Below, one piece after another: positions 12,780-23,588 of a DNA stretch of 64,000 nt. Location of the stretch: the NCBI RefSeq assembly GCF_039555335.1, contig NW_027305508.1, positions 744,001-808,000 on the forward strand, given 5' to 3'. Positions within the stretch are counted from its first letter, which is position 1, and each line of letters opens with the position of its first letter. The notes under the pieces were generated by a model, which saw nothing but the letters and a program-made list of their open reading frames with translations, was not told the origin of the DNA and did no database searches. The stretch comes from Amphiura filiformis (Eukaryota > Echinodermata > Ophiuroidea > Amphilepidida > Amphiuridae). Made by a program: the position numbers and the translations under genes.

Positions 12780-13075
12780 ATGAAAAGGTCTAGTGTAGGT
12801 TCATATGGCAAAGCCCCAAGAAGTTAGAGAATTAACTGAAATTGCAGGGCAAAAATGCAACCTGGAATTATAGAAATGGATACAAATAAACCTGATTGGT
12901 GGGGTCCAGGGAGGCATTTATATTTAATACAAAGACCTTCAGCAAAAAATATTCCAAATATGAAAATATAGGGATTATAGGGCTTTTTGAAACTTTCTCA
13001 CGGAAATATAGGAAAATCTTAAAAATATAGGAAATATAGGACCGCTTGCAGCCCTGCTCATAGAGCTAGATGAAC
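12780..13075. other. Noncoding stretch with ATATAGG repeats
   Basis: Short words AATATAGG and AAATATAGG recur between 12960 and 13040. There is no gene or complete element that I can support. Confidence 0.3.
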
Positions 13076-13082
13076 ACCTTAC

Positions 13083-13222
13083 CTGAGCCAAACACCTGTA
13101 AAATGTACAACATTGTCTGATTGCAGCTCTTGTGGGGTTCGGCAGAGAGAACAGAAAAGTATTTTTGCAACTGTTACAGCACTCTTGTTGTAATCTCCTT
13201 TCACATATTTAGCAAGCAAAAT
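13083..13222 (-). CDS. Candidate internal exon, unknown protein
   Basis: The minus-strand acceptor is strong (long pyrimidine run then TTTTTCAG) and the donor is GCTCAG|GTAAGG. The frame ILLAKYVKGDYNKSAVTVAK... is open across all 140 nt, with CSLCRTPQELQS near its middle. A second donor (ACAG|GTGTTT at 13096/13095) would leave phase 1 and fit the exon ending at 8660. Function is unknown. The clean splice borders and amino acid mix make it more likely real than most frames nearby. Confidence 0.45.
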
Positions 13223-13499
13223 CTGAAAAAGAAAAAAAAAATAGGTTGAAGAACTTCTCATATATTTATGTTACCATCCACAGTTTGTAGTCTTCCATTC
13301 ATTTTTTTTTGCCTTTAACTATATTCATACATGTTTGATTTTATCTCTGAGCAGCAGCGGACTGTTTGATTTGCCTAGCTATAAGATAGGAGTTTCTCTC
13401 TGTAAACCTGTTGACTCCATATTAGAATTTTTGGCCTCCACACATATGTGGAGCTTGTGTTATCATCCAAATGGATGTTTGTTTTGGCTTGTCCGGGCG

Positions 13500-13870
13500 G
13501 AAGCAAAACCATTAATCTACTCTGCAGCTTAAACTTCAAACTTGGTATGGTGATAGGACATAGTGGTCTAATGTGCTGTATTATAGTTCTATGTCATGTT
13601 TTATTTGCATATTTATGAATATTAATAAGCTAATTTGCATATTTTGCCTACATTTTCATAAATCTACTCAGCAGCTTTTATTGCATATTTTACCCACATT
13701 TTCATTAATAATCCACTCTGCAGATTTAACACAACATCGCAACAACCAATCAACTTCATTCTTGGTATATTGCGATAGTATACATGCATGGTGGCCCGAT
13801 GTGCTGTATAGTTTTGCATCATATACTATTGGCATATTTATGAATATAAACCCTAATGCTAAATATGGTT
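13500..13870. repeat. Imperfect tandem duplication, AT-rich
   Basis: Two related units (about 13490-13640 and 13690-13850) share TCTACTCTGCAG-like, TTGGTAT, GATAG, ATGTGCTGTAT, GCATATTTATGAATAT and AATAA words in the same order. There is no coding sense. Confidence 0.4.
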
Positions 13871-15105
13871 TTTGGCTATCATGAGCAGTATGTAATTTAC
13901 TAACTTGAACTTCCAGACCACTATCAATCTGTCAACACCTATGATTAATATCATCCCCAGGTGAAAAAACCCCTCCACTATGGGCTACAACACAGTTTTA
14001 TAAATAATTTCATGGGAAATGAGGCTAATATTCTATGTCCACCTCAAGTTAGATATCTCACTGCTGCATATATATTATGAACTATGTCATAGGGAGTGAG
14101 GTTAATTTAGTAGCTAGCATTTATAGTCTGCATTTCCATTACCAGGCATTATCCTATCAAATATTATACTATAAAATATTTCTAGTGAAGACAAAGCAAA
14201 AGCATTTGCAGAAGAAGCCTGACTTGGAGCTACTTAGGTTCAAAGGTCAAGGTCTAAACTGAATGTATATATTCGCTCAGGTGTACCTGAGCAAAAATAT
14301 GAAATAAATACAGGCTAGTAGTGAGTACATTGTACATCAAACTGTACATGGTTTTGTATGCAGATATAAGGCAGTTTTGAATACTTTGCACAGTATGCAT
14401 TTTTGAATAGATTGCATGTGGTGTGGCTATATAGAAGAACGACTACCTGCGCACTTAGCATTACTGATATGCTTCGCCCCCGGGGCTTCGCCTTCGTGAC
14501 CTGAACTGAGTTACTTGTGAACTGTGGAATCTTCAAATTGGCACATTTACGCATTCGATGCTAGAGTCCATTGCCATCGTGTTTTTGGTTGATGCATTGA
14601 TTTGTACCGTAACTAATATTCATAAAACAGCATTCAAGCTTTGACTATACGTTTGGCAGCCAGAATGGTGGAAACTTAAAGTGAAAGATATCCTAATTAA
14701 AAGGAACATTTTCTAGGGTGAAATTTTGTGTAGAAACTGAATCTGACATAAACATTTTTATCAACTTGAAAATTTTCCCCATAACACTGTACAGGCATAT
14801 TTCTGCCTGAAGTCCCAAAATTTGAGCGAAAATTGGTGCAAAAAAAAGTCCTTCAAAATGTGGATACTCAGCCCTGGCTAAACAAAAAAACACTAGCATG
14901 TATTTTTGCATAAACCGTATAAATTTGTTCCAATAAGCTCCCATGCCCCAATAAGCACCCACCTAGGGTATTTTCAATTAAGGGTAACATTACATGTAAT
15001 GTTGAAGTGACAGTTAGGCGTCAAGTCGTCAATACAGTGAAATAGTTGGAGGACTACAAGTCTAGTGTAAACTTGCAATGCATTTTCTGCACCAGATTAA
15101 AAGCT
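13871..15105. other. Noncoding stretch, no gene seen
   Basis: Only short frames without splice support. The part near 14690-14970 is A+T-rich with C-runs. No repeat ends could be fixed. Confidence 0.3.
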
Positions 15106-15107
15106 AC

Positions 15108-15515
15108 TAGAACGCCCGGGGGGGGGGCACTCAACACAAATGACCATACGGATATGCTCCCCCGGAAAGACCCCCATTTTGGGGTTTCGCAGCTCCGAAA
15201 GACCCCCTATATTTGACCAAAATACAACTCCGAAAGACCCTTGATTTTGATAATTTCAGCTCTAAAAGACCCAAAAATTGCTCATTCCTCATATTTCTTG
15301 TTTTTTCAGGCGATTTTCAACCAAAAAGCCAAGAAAGACCCTTGATTTTGACTTTTCGCAGCTCCAAAAGACCCCATTTTACTTGTTCACAGCCCGGTTC
15401 GCAGCTCGAAGACCCTTTTACCGTGCACGCCGTCAGCTCCCAAAGACCCACCACCTCAAAATTCGGGGAGCATACCCACCAAAATTTTTGATGTGCCCCC
15501 AGGCTAGAACGTCTC
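15108..15515. repeat. Interspersed repeat with reiterated GCTCCGAAAGACCC motif
   Basis: It begins ACGCCCGGGGGGGGGGCACTC and ends near TGTGCCCCCAGGCTAGAAC. In between, variants of CAGCTCCGAAAGACCC occur about seven times. The overlapping plus-strand open frames only translate this repeat. Confidence 0.5.
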
Positions 15516-15679
15516 AGGACCTATAACATACGTAATTGCGTCTCTAATAAACGCCCCTTGCGAAAGATTAGGTAAACCAGGTTAAAAATAACTGTCCACC
15601 CAAAATGACTTTGTTAAGTGCCCTGGGTGCTTATACGGTACATGTGTAGAAATTGCATTATATGGCGTATAGGCCTATA

Positions 15680-16070
15680 TATATATATATTGCGTATTTT
15701 GCAAAAGTACTGTATACTTTTGCATACATATGCAAAACCACATACTTTTGCCAAAGTTCCGGGTATGTATTAAATACTATGTACATTGTAGTTTTGCACA
15801 CAGCACATGAGGTAGTTTTCAGTCAATAATGACATAATATACAAATGTATACTTGAATTATGCAAAGTATGCAGATTTCACTTCAAAAATGGGGGTGGGC
15901 TTATACCCGGGTGGTTACGGTATGTAAAAATTGCATGCAGGAGAACGACTACGTACACACATGGAAGTATGTTGCAAAAGTATGTACTTTTGTATGTACA
16001 TAAATTTTGTAAATTGTACAAAAACACATACCGTACTTTTGGAATTTAGTAAAAGTATGTACTTCTTCCC
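15680..16070. repeat. Second TTTTGCATATGCAAAA-type cluster
   Basis: Words TTTTGCATACATATGCAAAA, AAAGTATGTACTTTTG and AAAACACATACCGTACTTTT repeat the vocabulary of 2590-2770 and of the satellite. They probably belong to the same dispersed family. Confidence 0.5.
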
Positions 16071-16740
16071 ACGTCTGTCAAAGCGGACACCCTCATGAAA
16101 TCCCTATTGGTTTGTACAGGGCCTTTCAGTTCAAGAAAATTTTCTCAGCACAGAAAATACCAATTAATTTAGTATGGTAATTTATTTAAGAATTGATTTC
16201 CCTGATAAGAAATCGAGCATAAAATTATTTCATCAAGAGTATTTATTTGTTGCATGTTTTGTGATTTCCCCATTGAGTGCAACGGTAAGTGTCCCCTTTG
16301 TGTCACACTAGGGGCGAGATGGAATAGCCCAATCATGGCAAAAGTGACATCATGTTGACCGACAGAATCGCAATAAGTGCAATGAATGGAACAACCCTGA
16401 CCGAGAGAATTGGCTATTTTGAACTGTCGCTTAGTACAATGTACATGTGCATGGCATTCATGCTTAGATTTCAAATGCAATATGGTCTCGTAAAGTTTTT
16501 GTCAGAGAAGAATTAGGGGTTCATTCATGAAATTGAGGGCCCGCAATGCCCCGCATGATTGATTGTTTATGCCTGAGGCATATGAATAAGCCCCTTTCAT
16601 ACATTCCCAAACATTCAGTGATTGTTTTTCATCAAATAATAACAAAAAATAAGATGTAAGATTCTTAACGCTGATTTTCTTGCATTCTTTTCTATACCGA
16701 AATCATCACACTGAAGTAGCCGTGCATGAATTAGGGGGAC

Positions 16741-16791
16741 ATTCATATATTTTCATGACTAAATGGTGTTTAGTCATGAAAATATATGAAT
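16741..16791. repeat. Perfect 23-bp hairpin
   Basis: The arms 16741-16763 and 16769-16791 (starting ATTCATATATTTTCATGACT) pair perfectly around a TGGTG loop. Partly related words (ATTCATTCATGAAA) precede it near 16530. This is the core of a small foldback element. Confidence 0.65.
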
Positions 16792-16899
16792 GAACCCAGT
16801 TCATACATAGGCCTACCAGTACATTTTGTGATTCTTATTTCATAAAAATAATAACAAAAACGTACAAGCAACATTACCGTATATCGTATATGATTTTCC

Positions 16900-17945
16900 T
16901 TCATTTTTCCTACCTGGCGATCGCACATCCGGGACACCGGGCATAAACGCTGTTTATGCCCGCCATCGACCAATCACGCGCCGTTACATAGTGTGAATGT
17001 ATGAGCGCTGAATATGCCCGACTCTCGACCAATCGCGCGCCGTTATGTGCACAGTCTAGAGTATTTACGGAGGTGGGGTACTGATTGGCTGAATCGTAGC
17101 AACAGACAGATAATCTGATTAGCTGATTGTGCATCATATCGTTACTCATCGCAGATCGGCGCCCTTGAAGTGAACACAAAGTTCCGCGTACGTCGATCAT
17201 TAACAGGGCGCTCGCACAAATCTGAGCAAGGGATTGCCGTTGTTCTCTGAACTCCAGTGTAGACTCGAATGTGAAGCTCATCGGTCACTGCGGTGCACAA
17301 ATTTGTGACTTGACTTCTCAAGCAAGGATACATTTTCACTGAACACTGACACAGCCTCGTCAGCCTGACATAGTGTGACAATTGTGTAATGTCGAGCCAT
17401 ACGATGGGTGTACTGTACATGTACATAGCTGTACACAAACCAGGCCCTTGCAACTCCTATACCAGCGCAATACAGAAGAATTTGTTGCGCAAACAGCCCT
17501 GTGCCAAAAAAGTGCCATTTTTACACAGGGGTCCCCGCGCATTTGAAGCAGAAAAATTTTGCTGCCACCTAGAGAAGCCTACGTACGCATTGTTAGTGAT
17601 TACGCGTACTATTATAAAGACTTTACACGCCTGCGACACTCAAATGTGACTCTCGTGCATAGTCTCCTACACAACCAGTTAATTACGTGGTCCTGACACT
17701 CGTCCTGATACAGTCTGGCCCGCGCTCGAGACTAGGTATATGTGCCTCTTGCACTGTCCTCACATCGGTATAGGCCGTTTGCACGTTAATTGTTACAGGG
17801 AAGTGATTGTACGAGGTGTCTTATCTCATAATTATAATATCCAGTCTGGACTTACTTGAAAATGACTAAATTCGGGCGAGATTCAGGTTTCTGCAAAACA
17901 AGATGGCCGGTTTTTCACAGAAGAGCCGGAAGTGAGTGAAATTGG
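16900..17945 (+). promoter_or_regulatory. CpG-rich promoter-like region ending in a YY1-type start and splice donor
   Basis: C+G and CpG content rise sharply compared with the neighbours (GCGCGCC, CGTACGTCG, GCGCTCGC). Near 17908 ACAAGATGGCCGG matches the YY1 core (AAGATGGC) often found at transcription starts. Two splice donors follow, CGGAA|GTGAGT at 17930 and ATTG|GTGAGT at 17944. This looks like a promoter with a short first exon on the plus strand. A minus-strand start in the same island is also possible. Confidence 0.4.
17913..17930 (+). CDS. Possible first coding exon of a micropeptide
   Basis: ATG GCC GGT TTT TCA CAG reads MAGFSQKSRK up to a stop, or up to the donor at 17930. Joined directly to the exon at 22222, the frame would continue GNVQPPWFQEKQHNL and stop, a 25-residue peptide. 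Inclusion of the 21273-21341 exon gives an immediate stop. Such short frames are common by chance; I do not recognise a family. Confidence 0.2.
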
Positions 17946-18559
17946 TGAGTAAATTGCCTCAAATCATGCTTCAAATGTATGGTTTGTGTATTTTGTTTAT
18001 TTTTTCTAAAAGTAAATGACATTATTTTGCCTACTTGCTTTTGTCTGCCCATGAAAATGTCAGAAAACATGAAATTTTAAGGCAGTAAATCGGCGTCTGT
18101 GGAGGCACCGTACAATACATACCGGTGTATGCAATGTAGGCCTATAATGGCAATAATACTAGGGTTTCTGTGCATGCACAAGAATCCCATGTAAAGCTTA
18201 TGAATATCATGTCTTTTTTAGTGTCTTCACAGCCGAGTATTAAATGAATAAGCCTATATTTTGGCCTACAGTTTACCGTACGTTTTTGTTTTATTTGTTC
18301 AGGTAATGACAACCCAGCACCAGGCCCTGACCTGGGCCTAGCTCGTTCACGTAGCGGTTTCGTTGTCCCACTGCACTGGCCTACTTACAAACGTAGATTG
18401 CCTGGCGATCGGAGTGTTATCGTCAGAGCACCTCGGACTAGCCTGGGCCTGGCTGAATAACCGTCCTGGCCAAGAAAGCCTATATTACTACATGTACTAC
18501 TATACTGGGTTTCAAAGAAGAACGCATGAATAGCACTCCTTTGCTCAGATTGACACGGC

Positions 18560-19530
18560 GCCCTGTTAATGAGTGACATACGCGAGCTTTGCGTGTCCTT
18601 CCAAGCCAAGGGCGCTGGTCTGCGCCACCAGCGTGACACGTCTTCTTCTTTTTTTTTTGTTACTCCGCGACCGCAATGATGCACCAGATTTGGAATCACG
18701 CGCAGAGGAAATAGGTAGTGCGCAATTAGATTATCTTAGTCGCTTGAGTTCCTTTCCTGCATGTAGTGCGTTGACATAATATGCTTGTTTTAGAGTTTCT
18801 GTGTCTCCCGCTGTGTTTCATTTCAAACTGTGCTTGCGTTTATGTTTTTTGTTTTTTTTTATAGCCATAGGTTAATACTTTCAATGTGAACCACAGAAAT
18901 TGTAGAGAAGGAGAATCGGGACTGGATCGCCATCTTTATACAGACAGAGCAATAATTGGGGTATTCGGTTTCCCTCGTAATGCGCTCGAGGCATTCGTTG
19001 TCATGCAAGCGCGATATGGATGATAGGTGCATTTGAGAAACGCACTTGATGCGACCGACGCGTGAGTACCAAGGCGCTTTAGATGAGATGCAAAATTGTT
19101 TTCATTCATCTCCGCGCATGGTCTGCAAGGACCCGAATACCCATAGACATACCACCTAGACCTATGACTGCCCATCCCTAATGGCAGTAGGTGAAGCCAC
19201 GTAACCAAGGTGGTCGGATGCGGAGAAATAAGCGTTCATATCTGGAGAGAAAGACGCGCTCCTTTGCGTGATTGTTGCATATTATCACTCGCGTCAAATG
19301 CAACATGTTCCGTTGCCGCGAACATATCTGCTTGTTTGCAACCAGGTATGCGTACTTGTCAAAGTCGTTGCTAAGCAGTGTCGGCTTCACTACGTGAACC
19401 AAAGTCACAGGTCTAGGTACCGTACTTGTTTGTCTGGGCGAATACCCCCAATTTTTCTCCCCATAGCTGACGACGCGATTACATGTGGCGGTATAATAGG
19501 GGGTCCTGGTTCTCCTTCTCTAATTCTGTG
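18560..19530. other. CpG-bearing noncoding DNA, no gene supported
   Basis: Open frames of up to about 100 codons exist on both strands but lack splice borders or recognisable motifs. Composition stays richer in CG than the rest of the window up to about 19500. Confidence 0.25.
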
Positions 19531-19532
19531 AT

Positions 19533-20119
19533 GGCCAATTCCATGCCAAAAGTGCCTTTTGTAACGTCCGTAACAAATTTTGGAACATTATTGCTCAAAA
19601 CAGGAGCATTTATTTCAAACTTGCTAATCATGCCTCCATAGATTGATGTCAGACCTACTTCAAGATAGTAAAGAAAAAAAAAGCTGAGGAAGCACCTTGA
19701 CAGTTTTTTTTTCATGTAAAACGTTACGGACGTTACATTTGAGATAAAATGTAACGTCCGTAACACTCTATCAACAGTGTAGGACGATACAGGAGTATTA
19801 ATTTCAAACTTGCTTTTCATGTTTATACATAGAATGGAGTAAAAAAAACAACAACACAGAACTGAATGGAGATTTAAGGATATGTACCATCTGTCAAAAG
19901 GCAGGCACTTTCGGCGTAACGTCCGTGCGCTGGTTTCTAATTTCTGTAGCTAATTAACTAAGAAAGCCAAAACAAAATTGCTTCATTATATTGAACATTA
20001 GAGTGTGTACTAGTAGCATACTAAGAATTAAAGTGTTATCCTAACAGCAAACATGTGTGCTATTCACTTAAAAGTTGCCAGTTGCATGTATCTGTAACGT
20101 CCGTAACGTGGAATTGGCC
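19533..20119. mobile_element. 587-bp element, copy A, with five GTAACGTCCGTAAC motifs
   Basis: The inverted ends are GGCCAATTCCA and TGGAATTGGCC. The word GTAACGTCCGTAAC or a near copy occurs five times: just inside both ends, as an inverted pair forming a central hairpin (about 19723-19766), and near 19917. No coding capacity. The same element lies 160 bp downstream in the same orientation. Confidence 0.7.
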
Positions 20120-20278
20120 TGATGTGAACTTAGTTTGCTTGAGACGACTAGCTTCGGCCTTCGCATCATTTGAGTTTGAATTTGCTCATCAAAATATTAA
20201 ACACCGACCGATATATGCATGGCGAGTTTAGAGTCCCAAGCTGTCAAAATGCAGAATAAATAGCATGTGGCCAATTCC

Positions 20279-20855
20279 ATGCCAAAAGTGCCTTTTGTAA
20301 CGTCCGTAACAATATTTTGGAACATTATTATTAGTTTCAAACTTGCTAATCATGCCTCCATAGATTGATGTCAGACCTACTGTACTTCAAGATATTAAAG
20401 AAAAAAATCTGAGGAAGCACCTTGACAGTTTTTTTTTTCATTATGTTAAACATTACGGACGTTACATTTGAGATAAAATGTAACGTCCGTAACACTAAAT
20501 CAACAGTGTAGGACGATACAGGAGTATTAATTTCAAACTTGCTTTTCATGTTACATAGAATGGAGTCAGGGCTTGCTCAATATAGTAATCAGAAAAAAAT
20601 AAAACACAGAACTGAATGGAGATTTAAGGATATGTACCATCTGTCAAAAAAGCAGGCACTTTCACGTAACGTCCGTAACGCTGCTTTCTAATTCATGTAG
20701 CTAATTAACTAAGAAAGTCAAAACAAAACTGCTTCATTGTATTGAACATTAGAGTGTAGCATACTAAGAAATAAAGTGTTACCCGAACAGCAAACATGTG
20801 TGCTATTTACTAAAAGTTGCATGTATCTGTAACGTCCGTAACGGAGGAATTGGCC
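20279..20855. mobile_element. 577-bp element, copy B of the GTAACGTCCGTAAC family
   Basis: It has the same GGCCAATTCC ends and the five motif positions of copy A (about 20298, 20453, 20482, 20667 and 20830). Small indels separate the two copies, so both are of moderate age. The flanking sequences differ, so they may be separate insertions or an old tandem duplication. Confidence 0.7.
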
Positions 20856-21272
20856 TTAAGGCCGTATAAAATTGGTTCTCGTCCCCTACCCCAATTTCTG
20901 GGATTTATCCGATTTTTTTAAATAGATTTTTCAAATTATTTTAGACTTCGGAATGATTTATGAAATCTTCTTACATATAAATAAGTTTATTAGCGAACAA
21001 GGATTTTTGTGGTACTCTAGGGGGTTTATCCCTCAGAATTTCACATAAATTGAAAAAAAAGGCCTCATCGTTTCCTCGAGACTGAAAACTACTGACAATG
21101 CTAATTTTACATTGAAAGAAAACCCCTCCCTCCCTCCTGTGCGATTGCATCAAAATTCAAATTTATAGATGAACTGATGTCATTGACATGTCAGGGTGAA
21201 ATGGTACAGTACTTTCAGTTCGCTAAATGATTTCGTAATTATTAACTGATCATATGCTTGTATTGTTTGCAG

Positions 21273-21341
21273 ATGATGGAATATCAATGTGTTTTGGATT
21301 GATTTGATTTCTATGAAGAATCTGTGAAGACACAGTGGATG
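21273..21341 (+). ncRNA. Candidate internal noncoding exon
   Basis: The acceptor TATTGTTTGCAG and the donor GTGGATG|GTAAGTAG are both good matches. All three frames carry stops, so if it is spliced it is untranslated or belongs to a long noncoding RNA from the promoter near 17.9 kb. Confidence 0.35.
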
Positions 21342-21405
21342 GTAAGTAGATCCATGAATGCCAACTGTAGCAACTTACCCATGGAGACAACAATCGAGAA
21401 TTCAG

Positions 21406-21428
21406 AACATTATTATTATTATTATTAT
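21406..21428. repeat. (ATT)n microsatellite
   Basis: About eight ATT triplets. Confidence 0.8.
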
Positions 21429-21840
21429 ATGTGTACAAATGGTGAAATCAAGAATATAAATATGAATAATGTTAGAAAATTGGGATTAAAATCTCTTGTA
21501 AAATTATAATTTCTTTTCAGTATCAGATTCATTTAATAAATCCTAGAACAAACTTTCTTCTTGTAAGTGGTGTAGCTAGTTTTGTAGTGTGAGGGGGCAA
21601 AACCAAATATTCCCCCATTTGTCTATTTTGTGTCCCATTGTGCGGGGGGAGGGCAAGACAAATTTCATCCCCATTTGTCAATTTGTGTCACATTTTACAC
21701 TTTACTCTTCGCTGTCCCCATTTTATACCTGAAAAGGTTTGGGAGGGGCACTCTGTCTCTCCTGGCTATGCCAATACTTAATTAAAATAAATTGGGATCT
21801 TTTAAAGGTAAGAGACAGTGAACTGATCGGTTATATTTTA

Positions 21841-21936
21841 AAGTTTTAGGGGCCTGAGCTTTCGATCCTAGCAGGATCTTTATCTCTGCCTTTGATAAAG
21901 ATCCTGCTAGGATCAAAGCTCAGCCCCTAAAACTTT
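21841..21936. repeat. Hairpin with 44-bp arms
   Basis: AAGTTTTAGGGGCCTGAGCT... and its inverted copy ...AGCTCAGCCCCTAAAACTT pair with two small differences around a short CTCTGCCTTT loop. This is a foldback repeat of unknown family. Confidence 0.6.
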
Positions 21937-22221
21937 GAAATTTTACTTAACAGGCTATTTTTGTGGATAAGCAGTTTACAACAGCTCACTTTTTAACGGT
22001 TATATTTTAAGAAGTCTCACAGCAAAGTTAAGTGAAGGGTGAGAAAAACTTCACATGGTAATTTCATGAAGTTAATTCATCGCATGAAATTTGTGTTGTT
22101 ACATTTCATCCATGCAAATTGCATGCAATAGCTTAGCTGAGACCTATTTTTAAAAATATCAAAATGTTTTCTGTTTAATTCACTTTTTAATATATTCTTA
22201 TTATTTCTTTCTGTTTTACAG

Positions 22222-22290
22222 GGAAATGTACAGCCACCATGGTTTCAGGAAAAGCAACACAATTTGTGACTCAAGCTAGAGACTGAGCAT
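22222..22290 (+). ncRNA. Candidate terminal exon of the 17.9-kb transcript
   Basis: The acceptor is strong (TTTCTTTCTGTTTTACAG). It contains GCCACCATGG, a perfect Kozak context, but the frame from that ATG is only 15 codons. The 3' end is not defined; the end given here is nominal. Confidence 0.3.
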
Positions 22291-22706
22291 ATTCTTTCTT
22301 GTTGATAAATGCAATCTACTAGTACTACATGTTTGCTACAAAATTCTTTAATGACACTATAAATTGGTTTTTGTTAAAGCACAATCTTTCAACAAAAATC
22401 AGTAAGGATTTGATGAATCTCTAAATTAGGAAGTAAATGGCATTTTATCTGACTTAAGATGGACTAATAACCTACAAATGTTATAAATTTTACAATATTG
22501 TAATGTATGAATACACCAGGTAAGTGCAATAATAACAATAGTCCATGGTTACATTCAAAAAGCTGGGTGGAATATTTTATAATAATTATAATATTCTTGC
22601 AGATGTTTAAACCTGGTCATGGTACCTCCTCAACCATCCTGCCTGGCTTCATCTGTTTTCCTTTAAATTTTTTTGTTTGTATATGAATATAAATGTCATG
22701 TAGTAA

Positions 22707-23029
22707 TGTTATCAATGCGCGATTAATTGCAATATGCGCTCAAACTAGTACGCGGCGTGGCGCGCTATGTCCGCAGATTTGCGTAGCGCCATGATTGCGA
22801 ATGTATTTTATTATTGTAATTCACTTTTGAATGTGACGGCAAAGTACAAACACGCCTCTTCAATAATGTCCGACCGTGATGTCGTAAAACTATGGAATTC
22901 AGAAAGAGGAGATGGAGAGAGGAATAAAAGGACTCTAAGTCTAAGAATTATTGTAAAACTTTCCTTGATGGTGCGATAATTGTGTGATTTCATAGTTTTA
23001 TTAAGAAGATAAGCCGGCAGAACGTAACA
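22707..23029 (+). mobile_element. Solo-LTR-like fossil, Gypsy-like LTR retrotransposon
   Basis: It begins TGTTA and ends TAACA, holds a GAATAAAAG polyadenylation-like signal in the expected third quarter, and is followed directly by a primer-binding-site-like TGGTGGCAGCGA. No gag or pol reading is present downstream, so only an LTR and the start of the leader remain. The element is broken and looks old. Family assignment rests on the LTR and primer-site layout only. Confidence 0.45.
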
Positions 23030-23090
23030 TGGTGGCAGCGACGTAACATGGTGGCAGCGAACGTAACATGGTGGCAGCGAACGTAACAAT
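23020..23090 (+). repeat. Three tandem copies of an AACGTAACATGGTGGCAGCG unit
   Basis: The LTR end and primer-site-like sequence are repeated three times with a ~20-bp period. This is a local tandem expansion at the fossil LTR border. Confidence 0.6.
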
Positions 23091-23248
23091 AAAATTGGAA
23101 AAGCAGATCACCCATGGAGGCTACATCAAGATGATGTGATGGTCAGGAGGTGTCATAAAATAGACTGGTCACTACTCACTAACATATTTGAGACCCTTGT
23201 AAAATAGAGGATAGGCAGGTCCAATATACATCTGCAGTATCCACCAAG

Positions 23249-23451
23249 CAGTGGCGGCACCAGGAATGTTTTTTCATTTTCATGGGGGGTGGGGGGAAAA
23301 GTAAATTTCAGGAGGGGCAAAATCAACAGATTTTGCACAAAATTGCCACAGAAAGTTGAAATGTGTGTGATTTGAGGTTTTTGTCTCAAAAGTGGTGGGG
23401 GAAACTGGGGGGGGCAAATGACCCCCTTGCCCCCCTGCAGTGCCGCCACTG
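23249..23451. mobile_element. hAT-like MITE with exact 8-bp target duplication
   Basis: The ends are CAGTGGCGGCACCAGG and TGCCGCCACTG, flanked on both sides by CCACCAAG. An 8-bp duplication and CAGTGGCG ends are typical of hAT elements. The 203-bp body has no coding capacity. Confidence 0.85.
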
Positions 23452-23588
23452 CCACCAAGACAAAATATTGGACATGCCTATCCTCATATTACACCAGACT
23501 TTAGATGGTAGCTTTAGCTAAATTCCTCAAATACAGCTGCTAAGCTCCCAAACAGGGAGCCATTGAAACATGGCAAATCCACAATCAT

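Noticed and set aside
15213-15526. Two plus-strand frames of 82-92 codons
   Set aside because: They translate the reiterated GCTCCGAAAGACCC repeat in two frames.
16910-17453. Minus-strand frames of 103-123 codons in the CpG-rich region
   Set aside because: High GC lowers stop frequency. No donor fits the end of either frame and no motif is recognisable.
22236-22285. Perfect Kozak GCCACCATGG start
   Set aside because: The frame is only 15 codons and has no recognisable product. A good context alone is expected by chance in 64 kb.
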